64,000 bases of DNA from Nissolia schottii (taxonomy: Eukaryota; Streptophyta; Magnoliopsida; Fabales; Fabaceae), in contig QANU01030043.1 of assembly GCA_003254905.1 (NCBI GenBank), positions 1 through 64,000 of the forward strand, given 5' to 3'. The notes beneath the pieces are model-generated. The model was not told the DNA's origin. It ran no database searches and saw only the letters and a list, made by a program, of their open reading frames with translations. Shown here in pieces: positions 63,425 to 64,000 of the stretch. Made by a program: the position numbers and the translations under genes. The stretch's first letter is position 1. Every line of letters starts with the position of its first letter.

Positions 63425-64000
63425 GTGATATTCCTGAGTCCTGACCCTAGCTTGTGCTAGTTAATGCATTTTTGCAACTCCTAACATGGTAATTTTCCAT
63501 CATTGTCTTAATCTGTACATGACTATCTGAAGCATAATTGGCTCCAGTGACGCCTTGCACATTTGAATCTGGTTGATTAAGGTATATTGAAGTAATTAGG
63601 TTTATTGTTTCCCATATGCAGCCATCTGGGTTTTGTTTGCATATGATTATATTGTGATTGCATTTCTCGAAAAATTTTAATACCACAAAGTGGAAATACT
63701 CTCGTAAATGATAGAGTGTTTCCTTGCCATAGATTGCAAAATAACCATGAACTTTGTCACTTTCAGCTACAGCTTTTAACACCTTGTGGTGCTAGTTTAG
63801 GTTCATTGGGTTGTTTAGTTAGTTTTTGGTTTTGGTGGTACTAGTACTACTGTCCTATAGGTTTGCTATGGAAGCATATCTACTGTCAATGCAGTATTGA
63901 CTGGAAAATCGCAAATAGCAGGTTAGAGCCGTCATGCAATGGCCAATAAAGTAGTTATGTGTCGGGTGGCTGTTGGCGGTGGCCGGAGGTTTGCATTAGG
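63425..64000 (+). other. MnmM intron 5 (start), to window edge
   Basis: Follows donor AAG|GTGATA at 63424/63425. No further exon is recognised before the edge. Confidence 0.55.

Overview
The window is nuclear DNA from a flowering plant, most likely a eudicot. The evidence is long AT-rich introns with GT-AG borders, plant-type Ty3/gypsy, Ty1/copia, L1 and RTE elements, Au-like SINEs, and three plant gene families. I cannot name the species. About half of the window is transposable-element sequence, much of it nested. Two single N characters (7752 and 33336) mark assembly joins, and both sit inside structures discussed below.

Three host genes can be rebuilt exon by exon. (1) A MEI2-like RNA-binding protein gene on the + strand has its CDS from 2462 to 19559 in 12 coding exons, 866 codons. 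Intron 5 is 10.5 kb because a pol-less LTR element (B, 5038-14642, TSD CCTTG) sits in it, and B in turn carries a nearly intact gag-pol element (A, 6691-13273). The exons on both sides still join in frame. (2) A PB1-domain Raf-like MAPKKK gene on the - strand has its CDS from 49484 down to 40674 in 8 coding exons, 1207 codons. A truncated copy of its promoter, leader and first exon lies downstream in the same orientation (33337-35680). (3) A chloroplast-type MnmM/YtqB tRNA-modification methyltransferase gene on the + strand starts at 60007 and runs off the right edge.

Layout: 1-850, remnant of a Ty3/gypsy element of the same family as C; 851-20060, MEI2-like gene; 20060-22570, MITE, copia LTR and minisatellite; 22571-32100, gypsy element C (minus), split by the gag-only element D (26749-30624); 32101-33335, an LTR with an Athila/Tat-like end; 33337-35680, truncated kinase copy; 36442-39466, minisatellite, LTR remnant with repeated palindromes, and a SINE with a 20-nt target duplication; 40674-51640, kinase gene with an L1 relic in intron 2; 51640-59770, LINE, MITE and gypsy relics in AT-rich DNA; 60007-64000, MnmM gene.

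The host genes show no operon-like or pathway link. I found no convincing new biological system. The most interesting material is the retroelement architecture: two independent gag-only elements that kept LTRs, primer-binding site and polypurine tract but lost pol, one of them a chimera with an internal terminus; an apparent LTR-internal-LTR-internal-LTR array whose LTR variants point to misassembly or recombination; and a duplicated PB1-only kinase fragment that kept its own promoter and leader.
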